A DNA stretch of 64,000 nucleotides, from contig NC_064038.1 of the NCBI RefSeq assembly GCF_932526225.1, positions 12,089,070-12,153,069 on the forward strand. The letters are read 5' to 3'. The position numbers and the translations under genes were made by a program. The number at the start of each line of letters is the position of its first letter. Within the stretch, counting starts at the first letter, position 1. The notes beneath the pieces were generated by a model. It was not told where the DNA came from and did no database searches. It worked only from the letters and a program-made list of their open reading frames with translations. This DNA is from Nematostella vectensis. Taxonomy: Eukaryota; Cnidaria; Anthozoa; Actiniaria; Edwardsiidae. Positions 32,455 to 46,400 of this stretch are shown piece by piece.

Positions 32455-35400
32455 TGAGACGTAAGACCAAAACAATGAGCTTGTCACAAGTTTGAAGAAC
32501 AAGAGGCTAAAAGTAAACATAAAGGAGAAACTTTTACATTTGGAAGGCCAGCTTAAAGTCACTTTGTTCCCTATAAAAATGTGCACTCTATAAACAAATG
32601 GAGGGTTCAACTTTGAAATAAATATGAGTGTTTGCATAACTTGTATAAAATATTTGGATGTTTTGGATTGGACAAAAATCCACATTTATGCTGTTTTAAG
32701 TATGAGCAGAGCTTTATGTGCCCTAAAATTGGATTGGGATGACTTATAACTTCTGGTTTAGGGCTGGATTTCAATATAAATTGTTGCTGATTTGCTGCAA
32801 TGATAATGCTATGGAGAACATTTCTCATTTGTTATTTGAGAGAAGTAGGTACTATACCCATTATAGACCACAAAAATTGATGGCAAGGAAATTCAATAGA
32901 AAACGATCACAAGATAGAAGTGTTTTACTGACCATATTATCGAAAGCTCTTACCTAATATCAGACTTCTTTGTGAGAGTAATACAAAAAAAAATGCAAGT
33001 ATTTTAACTGTAACTAAAATACCACAGACAATAATTGTTGACGAATTTAGTTTTTAAAAGTCATGTTTGTAAATGTGTGACGGCTCAAATTTATGTTGTA
33101 TAATTCAGCAAATGTTAGACTGTCTGATAATACAGTAGGTTGCAAGAGTAAGGTACTGTCCAAACAAATCAGGAATACAGAAAGAGAGGCCAAATAGCAT
33201 CCTGAGACATCAACAACAAAATGGAAGGTTTTTAAACTCGCCATGAGGTGCATGAGTAAAGATTATTTCTTGTTTTGGGAATTATAGCCAAATTCGTTGT
33301 TGTGCGACCTCCAAAAATCCAAAACCCCTTTCTTTGTTTGATAATGGTGCGTAGTCAATCAAACCAAACAATCAAAACCAGCTGTAATAAACACCAAGTC
33401 TTGTAAAAAGCTTTGAAAAACATTGTTCTCTAAATGTCAGTTCTTCAACTTGATGAGTCAGTTTTCAGCTTGTTTTCCTATGAAGTGAGATTTTTATGAT
33501 TTTTTTTTGCAACTGTCCAATAATAGGTACCGTCTGAAAATAGGTATGAGTACCTTAAAGGTTCTGTAACACCCTATATCAAACAAATTTCATTATCCTC
33601 TTTAACAAATATTCTGGCATAGAATACAAATATTGTGGTCAATTTGTTTAAAAGCCATGTAAATGTTTATTCATATTAACATTATATACAGTCATAAAAA
33701 CACTAACAGCTTTCTTAACTTGAACTGTTTTAATATTAGCTTATCTATTTGATAACCCATTAAGCATTGTGGGTTATGAGACATGGGCTCCTTAGCAGTG
33801 TGGTATGCCAGTTCAGGAAGAAAGGAAGTAATATAATGGTTCATTGTCCTTGTGAAAATGCCAAAAAGTCATGAAGATATTCAGCAGAAATCGCAAGCTG
33901 TGCACCAACTATCAGTGTAATGGTGAACGGCTAAGACGGAAAGATGCCGAGAAATGGCAATTTCTAGTGAGAATTCGCCCCAATTCAGAAGGAAATCTTT
34001 GCAGTTATGGCTTCTCTTTTAATAAAACTGTACCTGTATCTCCAGGAAACAGTGTGAACAGGAAACCATTTAACCATTTCATAATCCCATGACAATTAAA
34101 GACTTATTAGAGATGAAATTAAATTTTAACAAAGAAGCAGTAAGCTGTTCCTCTGTGCTGTTCATTGATGAGTGTCCGCAGATAAGTCTTGTTGTTTTCT
34201 CTTGAATTTGTAGAGTTATCATAGATAAATATACACATTTTTTTGTCAAACAGTTCCTCTGACTTGATTTCCGAGGTTCGCAATAATGCACAGTTATTGA
34301 TTAAATCGACCAAATCATGATAGCTACACAGAGGAAATCTTGCATGTGATTCACCCTGAGCTTACATAATATTCTATCTAATCCTTGCAATACTTTGAAG
34401 CTTTGAAAACTGTTTGGTAAACTGGCAAAACCGAAAGTGTACGACGTCCTGCTACCAAGCTGCCATTTTGAACTATTGATTTACTGCGAATGAAATGCCA
34501 GAGTGGCCTGGAGTCGAATGTTTTGATGGCCAATGTTAATCCATTTTTTCCCTCCTTCCCAAACTGGCATTCTCCCCACTGCTTAGAGCTTGGCTGCTTA
34601 GTGTATCCAACCGGAAGTAATATTGCAAAAGTGAAAAGGTAAACTTTTAGGCCAAAATGGACAAAATACCACAATATTCATATTGGTTGCCAGATTTGCT
34701 AAAGATGACCCCCGAGGTGTTAACAGGAACTCGTGAACTAGGTGTTCACATAGTCATGTTTGGGCTGAAGAAAACAAATGTGCCATATGACTGTCAATTA
34801 GTTTAACTAAGACAAAATGAAGATGCAGTAAACAAAGCATAAATATTGAGAATAAAACCTAAAATCGTCAAAAATGTGTAATGAAAGCCCGTTTAGATTT
34901 GAAAGGCAATTAAAAAAAAACACGGTTCAAATTTTAATTTGGATTTTTCGCGCTTATTTTAAAAGGTGTCATTAAGTACTCATAAGTATTGCGCGCATGT
35001 ACAAACAACAAACTTCAAAAATTTATAGCCTGCGTAGCGGCTCTAAAAAAAATTATCGCTTCAAAACCTATCCAAACATCGCTTATTTTCCGTTTTGTTT
35101 CAAGAAAGGTTGATGAGTAGGTTATGTTATATATAGAGCCACTTTATTTTATGCTTGTCTTTACGGAGCTACGCACTCACTGAAGAAATGAATAAATTTT
35201 GTTCGGCTCGAGCGAGGGCCGAGTACGGGAGAATACAAGGTTGAGGATTAGTTAATAAAACAAATCACGATTATCATTATCATTTAAACTTACCTTCCGG
35301 ATGTGCTCCAAAATCTTTATACAACGTATTTAGAAGGTAAAAATGGATGTTTAACTTCGGATGGTGGATGATTTTCGATGATAAAGGATCGTGCAACCAG

Positions 35401-36345
35401 CCACGGCTCGTCTCGAAAACAGTTCTCCAACTCAAACTGTCTTTAGATAAACTGTTGCCAAGGTAACACTACAAATGATATATACCACAGGAGTCCCGTC
35501 GAATGAGCGTGCATTATTCCTTCTGTATCTCAATGATGTAATTATCGTTTCCTTTATTAATCCGTATAACCACCTTTCACTAGCAGAAAGAAACAATGAT
35601 AAGCTTTCAAATTATGAAAAGGAAATTGAATTTTATTAAGTTTAAGGTTTCCTACAGAACTTTGAAAATTGATGGTCATTTTCTTGGCCGCACAAAACGG
35701 GGATTGAATCTTAGGGTACTATCGTTTTCTGTTTTGGCAAAGAAGTCTAAACAACGCTTTTAAATAATATCGATCAACCACTCCTTTGTTATTGTTCAAT
35801 ACAGTGGTTTATTTGCAAAAAAAACTTCAACATAACAATCCACGAATGAAGTCTGATACGTTATTGACGATATTTGATTGAAAATATTTTGGTTACTCGC
35901 TTGAACTAGCTGATGGAAACGGATGTTTTGTGTGATTCGGCATTAAGTAGGAGTATAAAATGGTGGCGTGATTAGCCTTCTTTAAGCTCGTTAAAATTCT
36001 GAGACGGCAATCACAAAATAATAACTCGATTTTGCATTGCTACCTACACTAAAAAAATTGCATTGCTACCTACACACAACCCAAAGGAAAACGGAAGACA
36101 TGTGAAAGGAATCATCACAGGTAGCTCGAGCTCTTTATTTATCTCTATTGAGTAAACATAAACATGAAAAAGAAACAAAAGACTTATCGAAGAGGAAAGT
36201 GTTGTTTAGGGCGTTAGCCCTTATTGACAGCAAAATAGACCATCCCCATTCACAGTAAGGATTGTTAAAAATAACTCCGTTTGCATAGATTACACCGTGT
36301 AAGAGTGCATCATATATGTTTTCGCAAAAGTATTTGCATTTGTAT
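32455..36345. other. Anonymous sequence of the duplicated block (copy 1)
   Basis: No recognisable gene. A protein-like frame at 33871-34092 (with CTNYQCNGERLRRKDAEKWQ) exists in both copies, but a 4-base indel near 33872 changes its start context between copies and copy 2 has an early stop, so it is not under visible coding constraint. A hairpin ATAACCCA...TGGGTTAT lies near 33753-33776. Minus-strand frames at 33047, 34079, 34119 and 34378 are preserved only because the block is recently duplicated. Copy 2 of this segment is 59871-64000. Confidence 0.45.
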
Positions 36346-37026
36346 TTGTGTGTGTGGTAATCCCCGTAGCTTAGATAACGCATTTGGTGCGGACCTACGG
36401 TTGTACAAGATTATCCGTGTGCGTGTTACTCTCCATAGCTTAGATAACGTGTCTGGTTTGTCCTCATAACTACGGTTGTACAAGATTATCCGTGTGTGTG
36501 GTACTCTCCGTAGCTTAGATAACGTATCTGGTGTGGTCCTCATAACTACGGTTGTACAAGATTATGGGTGTGTGGTACTCTCCGTAGCTTAGATAACGTG
36601 TCTGGTGCGGTCCTCGTAACTACGGTTGAACCAGATTATCCGTGTGCGTGTTACTCTCCATATCTTAGATAACGTGTCTGGTGTTGTCCTCATAACTACG
36701 GTTGTACAAAATTATCCGTGTGTGTGTGTGGTATTCTCCGTAGCTTAGATAACGTATCTGGTGTGGTCCTCATAACTACGGTTGTACAAGATTATCCGTG
36801 TGTGGTACTCTCCATAGCTTAGATAACGTGTCTGTTGCGGTCCTCATAAATAAGGTTGTACAAGATTATCCGTGTGTGGTACTCTCTGTAGCTTAGATAA
36901 CGTGTGTGGTGTGGTCCTCATAACTACGGTTGTACAAGATTATCCGTGTGTGGTACTCTCCGTAGCTTAGGATAACGTGTCAGTTGCGGTCCTCATAACT
37001 ACAGTTGTACAAAATTATCCGTGTGT

Positions 37027-37826
37027 GGTAAACTCAGAAAATCACCTAGTAAGCCCGCCCCGATAAGCTCTCCAATTCCTGTTATCTTCGGACCGAAAAC
37101 AAAATCCTGCTAACTGACAGGAGCACAAGAGCTCCAGTAAATGTACCGGGAATCGCATCTTTTATGCGAAAAATGGTACCAAAAAATCGATGTTTTTTCC
37201 TAATATTTATAGCTGAATTCATAGATCAATTACTCATCTTCAGTTTGCTAAGTTTAGATAATCAATTTGTTGCTTTTTTTGCTATCAAATCTCGCCATTT
37301 TCAAGCCGTGTCGAGTTGTAGTAAATTTTCATCAGAGAGGAATAGAAACCCTTCCAATGCTTTTACAGAACAAGGTAAGAAGAGGACCAATCACGGCTAA
37401 CATCATTTTATGCGATCACTTATCGGCCAATCAGGTTTCACCTCGATTTGACATGTAGCTGTCACCGTGCGCCTAAAAGATTGTAAACAACTTTGCGAAG
37501 TTATTGGAAGTTTTGCTACAACATGAGGGTTTATTACTTGTTTTTTAGTCTTTTTTTTAAAAAAGTGCCTACGCTTAACGCGTTGTTTGGTGTCTCAGCT
37601 GTCTAAAAGCATCGAGAAATCTAGGATTTCTTATTAAAACTCATTCATTATTCAGCCAATCTATTCATAAACTTTGAAAATTATATATAATTACCTTATC
37701 GGGAGCCGGTAAACAACCAGCGTTAAGAAACGCATTTTTGCACCCGAAAAAGTATCCCGAAAACTCCCCCGGTAACCTAACGGGTCCGGTAATTACCGGT
37801 CCTTTTCAGAAACGACCCCCCTTATG
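37027..37826 (+). repeat. 800-bp interspersed segment, copy A
   Basis: Runs from GTAAACTCAGAAAATCACCT to CGACCCCCCTTATGTGGTCC and is flanked on both sides by the 75-bp satellite. The right part has several CCGGTAA or TTACCGG words. No terminal inverted repeat. It contains a 78-codon frame (37164-37400) that recurs only because the segment is copied. Confidence 0.9.
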
Positions 37827-38444
37827 TGGTCCCCATAACTACGGTTGTACAAGATTATCCGTGTGCGTGGTACTCTCCGTAGCTTAGATAACGTGTGTGG
37901 TGCGGTCCTCGTAACAACGGTTGTACAAGGTTATCCGTGTGTGTGGTACTCTCCGTAGCTTAGATAACGTGTGTGGTGCGGTCCTCGTAACTACGGTTGT
38001 ACAAGATTATGTGTGTGTGTGGTACTCTCCGTAGCTTAGTTAACGTGTGTGGTGCGGTCCTCCTAACTACGGTTGTACAAGATTTTAGATAACGTGTGTG
38101 GTGCGGTCCTCCTAACTACGGTTGTACAAGATTATGTGTGTGTGTGGTACTCTCCGTAGCTTAGATAACGTGTCTGCGGTCCTCGTAACTACGGTTGTAC
38201 AAGATTATCCGTGTGTGTGGTACTCTCCGTAGCTTAGATAACGTGTGTGGTGCGGTCCTCGTAACTACGGTTGTACAAGATTATCCGTGTGTGTGGTACT
38301 CTCCGTAGCTTAGATAACGTGTGTGGTGCGGTCCTCATAACTACGGCTGTGCAAGATTATCCGTGTGTGGTACTCTCCGTAGCTTAGGATAACGTGTCAG
38401 TTGCGGTCCTCATAACTACAGTTGTACAAAATTATCCGTGTGTG

Positions 38445-39242
38445 GTAAACTCAGAAAATCACCTAGTAAGCCCGCCCCGATAAGCTCTCCAATTCCTGTT
38501 ATCTTCGGACCGAAAACAAAATCCTGCTAACTGACAGGAGCACAAGAGCTCCAGTAAATGTACCGGGAATCGCATCTTTTATGCGAAACATGGTACCAAA
38601 AAATCGATGTTTATTCCTAATATTTATAGCTGAATTCATAGATCAATTACTCATCTTCAGTTTGCTAAGTTTAGATAATCAATTTGTTGCTTTTTTTGCT
38701 ATCAAATCTCGCCATTTTCAAGTCGTGTCGAGTTGTAGTAAATTTTCATCAGAGAGGAATAGAAACCCTTCCAATGCTTTTACAGAACACGGTAAGAAGA
38801 GGACCAATCACGGCTAACATCATTTTATGCGATCACTTATCGGCCAATCAGGTTTCACCTCGATTTGACATGTAGCTGTCACCGTGCGCCTAAAAGATTG
38901 TAAACAACTTTGCGAAGTTATTGGAAGTTTTGCTACAACATGAGGGTTTATTACTTGTTTTTTAGTCTTTTTTTAAAAAAAGTGCCTACGCTTAACGCGA
39001 TGTTTGGTGTCTCAGCTGTCTAAAAACATCGAGAAATCTAGGATTTCTTATTAAAACTCATTCATTATTCAGCCAATCTATTCATAAACTTTGAAAATTA
39101 TATATAATTACCTTATCGGGAGCCGGTAAACAACCAGCGTTAAGAAACGCATTTTTGCACCCGAAAAAGTATCCCGAAAACTCCCCCGGTAACCTAACGG
39201 GTCCGGTAATTACCGGTCCTTTTCAGAAACGACCCCCCTTAA
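38445..39242 (+). repeat. 800-bp interspersed segment, copy B
   Basis: Offset 1,417 from copy A; nearly identical, with scattered substitutions and a one-base change in a T run near 38970. Confidence 0.9.
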
Positions 39243-40082
39243 GTGGTCCCCATAACTACGGTTGTACAAGATTATCCGTGTGCGTGGTACTCTCCGTAGC
39301 TTAGATAACGTGTGTGGTGCGGTCCTCGTAACAACGGTTGTACAAGGTTATCCGTGTGTGTGGTACTCTCCGTAGCTTAGATAACGTGTGTGGTGCGGTC
39401 CTCGTAACTACGGTTGTACAAGATTATGTGTGTGTGTGGTACTCTCCGTAGCTTAGATAACGTCTGTGGTGCGGTCCTCCTAACTACGGTTGTACAAGAT
39501 TTTAGATAACGTGTGTGGTGCGGTCCTCCTAACTACGGTTGTACAAGATTATGTGTGTGTGTGGTACTCTCCGTAGCTTAGATAACGTGTCTGCGGTCCT
39601 CGTAACTACGGTTGTACAAGATTATCCGTGTGTGTGGTACTCTCCTTAGCTTAGATAACGTGTGTGGTGCGGTCCTCGTAACTACGGTTGTACAAGATTA
39701 TCCGTGTGTGTGGTACTCTCCGTAGCTTAGATAACGTGTGTGGTGCGGTCCTCATAACTACGGCTGTGCAAGATTATCCGTGTGTGTGGTACTCTCCGTA
39801 GCTTAGATAATGTGTCTGGTGCGGTCCTCATAACTACAGTTGTACAAGATTTTCCGTGTGTGGTACTCTCGATAGCTTAGATAACGTGTCTGCGGTCCTC
39901 ATAAATACGGTTGTACAAGATTATCCGTGTGTATGGTACTCTCCGTAGCTGAGATAACGTGTCTGGTGCGGTCCTCGTAACTACGGTTGTACAAGATTAT
40001 GTGTGTGTGGTAGTCTCCGTAGCTTAGGATAACGTGTCAGTTGCGGTCCTCATTACTACAGTTGTACAAAATTATCGGTGTG

Positions 40083-40887
40083 TGGTAAACTCAGAAAATC
40101 ACCTAGTAAGCCCGCCCCGATAAGCTCTCCAATTCCTGTTATCTTCGGACCGAAAACAAAATCCTGCTAACTGACAGGAGCACAAGAGCTCCCGTAAATG
40201 TACCGGGAATCGCATCTTTTATGCGAAAAATGGTACCAAAAAATCGATGTTTTTTCCTAATATTTATAGCTGAATTCATAGATCAATTACTCATCTTCAG
40301 TTTGCTAAGTTTAGATAATCAATTTGTTGCTTTTTTTGCTATCAAATCTCGCCATTTTCAAGTCGTGTCGAGTTGTAGTAAATTTTCATCAGAGAGGAAT
40401 AGAAACCCTTCCAATGCTTTTACAGAACAAGGTAAGAAGAGGACCAATCACGGCTAACACCATTTTATGCGATCACTTATCGGCCAATCAGGTTTCACCT
40501 CGATTTGACATGTAGCTGTCACCGTGCGCCTAAAAGATTGTAAACAACTTTGCGGAGTTATTGGAAGTTTTGCTACAACATGAGGGTTTATTACTGGTTT
40601 TTTAGTCTTTTTTTTTTTTTAAAGCGCCTACGCTTAACGCGATTTTTGGTGTCTCAGCTGTCTAAAAACATCGAGAAATCTAGGATTTCTTATTAAAACT
40701 CATTCATTATTCAGCCAATCTATTCATAAACTTTGAAAATTATATATAATTACCTTATCGGGAGCCGGTAAACAACCAGCGTTAAGAAACGCATTTTTGC
40801 ACCCGAAAAAGTATCCCGAAAACTCCCCCGGTAACCTAACGGGTCCGGTAATTACCGGTCCTTTTCAGAAACGACCCCCCCTTATGT
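40083..40887 (+). repeat. 800-bp interspersed segment, copy C
   Basis: Offset 1,640 from copy B; slightly longer because of homopolymer changes (T run near 40608, C run near 40880). Confidence 0.9.
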
Positions 40888-41900
40888 GGTCCCCATAACT
40901 ACGGTTGTACCAGATTATCCGTGTGCGTGGTACTCTCCGTAGCTTAGATAACGTGTGTGGTGCGGTCCTCGTAACAACGGTTGTACAAGATTATCCGTGT
41001 GTGTGGTACTCTCCGTAGCTTAGATAATGCATTTGGTGCGGTCCCCATAACTACGGTTGTACAAGATTATCTGTGTGTGGTACTCTCCGTAGCTTAGATA
41101 ACGTGTGTGGTGCGGTCCTCGTAACTACGGTTGTACAAGATTATCCGTGTGTGTGGTACTCTCCGTAGCTTAGATAACGTGTGTGGTGCGGTCCTCGTAA
41201 CTACAGTTGTACAAGATTATGTGTGTGTGGTACTCTCCGTAGCTTAGATAACGTGTCTGGTGCGGTCCTCGTAACTACGGTTGTACAAGATTATCCGTGT
41301 GTGTGGTACTCTCCGTAGCTTAGATAACGTGTGTGGTGCGGTCCTCGTAACTACGGTTGTACAAGATTATCCGTGTGTGGTACTCTCCGTAGCTTAGATA
41401 ACGTGTCTGCGGTCCTCATAACTACGGTTGTACAAGATTATCCGTGTGTGTGGTACTCTCCGTAGCTTAGATAACGTGTCTGGTGCGGTCCTCATAACTA
41501 CGGTTGTACAAGATTATCCGTGTGTGGTACTCTCCGTAGCTTAGATAACGTGTGTGGTGCGGTCCTCACAACTACGGTTGTACAAGATTATCCGTGTGTG
41601 TGGTACTCTCCGTAGCTTAGATAACGTGTCTGGTGTTGTCCTCATAACTACGGTTGTACAAGATTATCCGTATGTGGTACTCTCCGTAGCTTAGATAACG
41701 TGTCTGGTGCGGTCCTCATAGCTACGGCTGTGCAAGATTATCCGTGTGTGTTACTCTCCGTAGCTTAGATAACGTGTCTGGTGTGGTCTTCATTTTACTG
41801 TTGTACAAGATTATCCGTGTGTGGTACTCTCCGTTTTTCGCATTTTCCCACATTCAGTAGAAATTTGACGAGTTTCATGGTATTTTTTAATAATAAAACA

Positions 41901-42190
41901 TAATTTTGAAAAAGGTTGTATATACATATTTTTTTGTTTTTTATCAGGAATGGCTTCCATTAGGTTAAAGGAGGTACTATCATGTGTTCAAGAAAATTGA
42001 AGCAAATACAGCAAAATGGGTGTTTTTTATTCTCTTCATGGACTAATTTTGAAAAAGGTTGTATATACATATTTTTTTGTTTTTTTTTATCAGGAATGGC
42101 TTCCATTAGGTTTTCAAGGAGGTACTATCATGTGTTCAAGAAAATTGAAGCAAATACAGCAAAATGGGTGTTTTTTATTCTCTTCAGAAT
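41901..42190 (+). repeat. 143-bp tandem duplication
   Basis: TTTTGAAAAAGGTTGTATAT, CAGGAATGGCTTCCATTAGG, GTACTATCATGTGTTCAAGA and GCAAAATGGGTGTTTTTTAT occur twice, 143 bp apart. Frames at 41982-42207 result from the duplication. Confidence 0.92.
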
Positions 42191-43480
42191 TTAAGTCTAT
42201 ACATTAAAACACTATACATTCTATATAAAAGCATATCAGAAGATTACGCTAGTTTAGTGTATATTGTATTTGCCAAGGTGAATAAATAATTTTTCTAGTA
42301 GAAATATTGCAAATATTAGCGGAAAAGTTTTAGAAACTCCCTCTTCTTTGCTTTTTCGGCTAATAGTCTTTGAAATGTACCCTTTTCTGAAAGGTCCGAA
42401 ACACTGAACCTCCTTGTAGAGAACCATAGACACACTAGATCCCCATATTAAATTATTAGGGGGTTCACGGTACATTAAGCATGATATTTGTGTGCAAAAA
42501 AAAAAAGAAAACCTATTTTTACCAACAAAGTTTATTATATTATTCTGGTTCAGTTTTTTAGAAAATTTTCATTGGTAAAATTATTATCTATCTGTTTGTT
42601 ACTCAGGTTGTGTTAATTTTTGCTGAGCTGCATTAATACAATCGCCTTACATAAATCCTGCCCTAGCATCATGCTTCTAAGCTGGTAGCTTTCTCGGAGT
42701 CTATCTTGTAAGTGAGATTCACCTGAAAAATTTGGAGAACAGCATTTAAGACAAAACCCCAAAGGGAGAGGGGGGTACTCTATAAAAGTAGAAGAGGATG
42801 ATTGTCCTGTCTTTTAGGTTAAGATAAAATTCTACCAATTGCTATCCTATAAAGGGTGTTCAAAGAATCTTTCGATTCTGCTATTCCTTAGGGGGTCTCA
42901 CTCTCATGCCAATGGATCATCCTATCCAATCACAAAAGGATTTTAAGACTAGATGACAGCAATCTTAAAAGTCAGTAAAGAGGAACGCAATAAAAAGGAA
43001 TACTGAAAATATGTGTGATTTTAGTGCAATGTTTAAAAAATTGATTCAACCACACCTGATTTACTATCCCTTAGGGGTAAGAATTGCTGTTGACCACACC
43101 CATAAGTGCTATCCATTGATATCCATTGATATTTTCTAAAATGGAACCTATAATAGAAAATGATTATATGAACTCTCTGCTGTTTTATCAGATTTAGGAG
43201 CTGATGGAGGTTGGAAGAGCTATTATTAGGAAATTCTGTAACGAAAAACTATCACTATCAAGCTAAATATTCTTCTACAAAAAAGTTCAAAATCTGTATT
43301 CTACTTTGATTTCACATTAAAAAATCATGAAAAAACGGATATGTGACACTATCATTTTTTCCGAGTTTCAGTGTTGTAAGAAAACATCAAGGTGCCCCTT
43401 GATATTTGTATTTTTTAATTCACCAACAAAGGTCTATCACAAATCCTGCATTCTGATTGGCTGAGTTACTATTGGTCTAT
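42191..43480. other. No recognisable feature
   Basis: Anonymous AT-rich sequence; the minus frame at 42254-42475 has no known domain. Confidence 0.4.
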
Positions 43481-43499
43481 TAGTGATAGATGGAGTAGC

Positions 43500-46400
43500 G
43501 AAATGCTTAGAAAAATGGGTACTGAGTACATTGAGTACTATGGCAGTCCATGGTAGACAATAGCAAGTCATTGTACTCAATGGCAAGACATGGCAGTCCA
43601 TGGTAGACAATAGCAAGTCATTGTACTCAATGGCAAGACATGGCAGTCCATGGTATTCAATGGCAAGTTATGGCAATCCATGTTGGTGGACTACCATGAC
43701 TTGTCATTGAGTACTATGGCAGTCCATGGTAGTCAATGGCATGACATGGTTTTCTATGGCAAGTTGTGGCAGTCTTAGTGCCATGGACTGTCATGACTTG
43801 TCATTGACTATCCATGCATGCTTGGTGTAGCAATCTCCCTTTACTTTGGACCATATACAGTATCATCATGGTGCTACAACTTACATTAGTAATAAAGAAC
43901 AGCTATATGTGACGGGAATCATGAAGTCATAACCCTAAGTTTGTAAATCTAGTTGGTGAATTCTAAAAAAAAGGCCTTAAAGCCAATGAAAGTTTCATTT
44001 ATACCTCAAAAAGTGATAAGAGTTTTGGTCAATGTTTCATTGGATGAATCACCACTTCTGCTTTTATGTTCAATTTATCATGGAGGCTAATTATTTTCTC
44101 ATGATAGATGGTGAATGAGTAAATAAAACTTATAATTATGTGTAGTACCCAACAAATGAACAGATTCAGCTTATTACCAAGGTGCTAAGTTGGCGAATTC
44201 AAATCAAAGAAAGTTTAAAAAAAAAAAAAGATTGTCTTGGTAAATACTGAAATACTTTAAACAGAACTCAAATTGCTACTTATCTCTGGATGTGATATCA
44301 TTCTGACTTTAAGTCATGACAGTCAATGGTAGTGGACTTCCATGACCTGCCATTGAGTAATATGGCAGTCCATGGTAGTCAATGGCAAGTCATGGTAGTG
44401 TATGGCAAGTTGTGGCAATCCAGAACAGTCTAAGTGCCATGGGCTGCCATGACTTACCATTGGCTACCATGGGCTCTAATAACTTGCCACTAACTACGAT
44501 AACTTGCCATTGACAACCTATGACTACCATGGACTGTCATGATTTGTCATTTACTATCCATGCATGCTTGGTGTAGCAATCGCCCTTTTCTTTGTGACTA
44601 TATATCATGGTGCTACAACTTACATTAGTGATACGGAACTGCTATATGTGAGGGTAATCATCAAGTCATAACCCTAAGTTTGTCCATCTTGTTGGTGAAT
44701 TCTAAAAAAAATAGGCCTCAAGACTTCGAAAGTGTATAGTTTATACATTCAAAATTCATGAGAGTTTTGGTCAATGTTTTATTGGATGAATCACCACTTT
44801 TATCTTCAATTCATCATGGAGGCTAATTATTTTCTCATGACAGATGGTAAATGAGTAGGTAAAACTTATAATTATGTGTAGTACCCAAGAAATGAACAGA
44901 ATCAGCTTATTACCAATGTGCTAAGTTGGCGAATTCAAATCAAAGAAAGTTTAAAAAGAAAACAAAAGATCATCTTGGTAAATACTAAAAGATTATAAAC
45001 AAAACTCAAATTGCTACTTATCTCTGGATGTGAAATCATTCTTTAAGTCATGACAGTCCCTGGTAGTGGATAGCCATGACCTGCCATTGAGTAATATGGC
45101 AGTCCATGGTAGTCAATGGCAAGTCATGGTAGTGTATGGCAAGTTGTGGCAATCCGGAACAGTCTAAGTGCCATGGGCTGCCATGACTTACCATGCTACC
45201 ATGGATTGCCATGATTACCATGGACTCTAATAACTTGCAACTAACTACCATAACTTGCCATTGACAACCATGAACTGTCATGACTTGTCATTGACTATCC
45301 ATGCATGCCTGGTGTAGCAATTGCCCTTTACTTTGGACCATATACAGTATCATGGTGCTACAACTTACATTAGTAATACGGAACTGCTTATGTGACGGTA
45401 ATCATGAAGTCATAACCCTAAGTTTGTCAATCTAGTTAGTGAATTCTAAAAAAAATTAGGCCTCAAAGCCGATGAAAGTATCATTTATTCCTCAAAAAGT
45501 CATGAGAGTTTTGGTCAATGTTTCATTGGATGAATCACCACTTCTGCTTTTATGTTCAATTTATCATGGAAGCTAATTATTTTCTCATGATAGATGGTGA
45601 ATGAGTAAATAAAACTTATAATTATGTGTAGTACCCCAAAAATGAACAGATTCAGCTTATTACCAAGGTGCTAAGTTGGCAAATTCAAATCAAATAGAGA
45701 TTAAAAAGAAAACAGATATTGTCTCTGCAAATACTAAAAGATTATAAACAGAACTCAAATGGCTACTTATCTCCAGATGTGAAATTGTTCTTTAAATCAT
45801 GACAGTCCATGGTAGTTAATGGCAAGTTATGAATACTATGACAGCTCATGGCAGACAATGGCAAATCATGTTAGTCATGCAATGGAAAGTCATGGTGTAG
45901 TGGACTACCATGACTTGCCGTTGAGTACTATGGTAGTCCATGGTAGACAATGGCAAGTCATGGTAGTGTATGGCAAGTTGTGGCAGTCCAGAACAGTCTT
46001 TGTGCCATGGGCTGCCATGACTTACCATTGGCTACCATGGATTGCCACGATTAACATGGACTCTAATAACTTGCCACTAACTACCATAACTTGACATTGA
46101 CAACCATGACTACCATGGACTGGCATGACTTGTCATTGACTATCCATGCATGCTTGGTGTAGCAATTGCACTTTACTTTGTGACCATATATCATGGTGCT
46201 ACAACTTACATTAGTTTTAAGGAACCGCTATATGTGATGGTAATCATGAAATCATAACCATAAGTTTGTCCATCTTGTTGGTGAATTCTAAAAAAATTAG
46301 GCCTCAAGACTTCAAAAGTGTATAGTTTATACATTTTAAATTCACGAGAGTTTTGGTCAATGTTTTATTGGATGAATCACCACTTCTGCTTTTATGTTCA

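Larger units (their letters stand above)
25599..36328 (+). repeat. Large duplicated block, copy 1
   Basis: Nearly the whole segment reappears in the same order and orientation at 50306-64000. The left ends match with an offset of 24,707. Apparent divergence is low (single substitutions and small indels). Copy 1 lacks the 245-bp MITE, the 2,858-bp tandem duplication, and a ~170-bp segment present at 63075-63240. It contains a longer form of the hAT-like MITE. Confidence 0.95.
36346..41833 (+). repeat. 75-bp satellite array interleaved with an 800-bp segment
   Basis: Roughly 40 units of 72-78 bp in four runs (36346-37026, 37827-38444, 39243-40082, 40888-41833). Consensus parts: CTCCGTAGCTTAGATAACGT, GTGTGGTGCGGTCCTCGTAA, CTACGGTTGTACAAGATTAT, CCGTGTGTGTGGTACT. 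The CCGTAG and CTACGG words are inverted relative to each other and can pair within each unit. The runs are separated by three copies of an 800-bp segment, forming a higher-order repeat of about 1.42 and 1.64 kb. Confidence 0.95.

Noticed and set aside
37164-40457. 78-codon frame conserved three times (MVPKNRCFFLIF...)
   Set aside because: Conserved only because the 800-bp segment is duplicated at the DNA level; a second overlapping frame is equally conserved and no domain is recognisable.
36346-41833. Regularly spaced repeats suggestive of a CRISPR array
   Set aside because: Units are head-to-tail with no unique spacers, the genome is eukaryotic, and there are no cas genes; it is a satellite.
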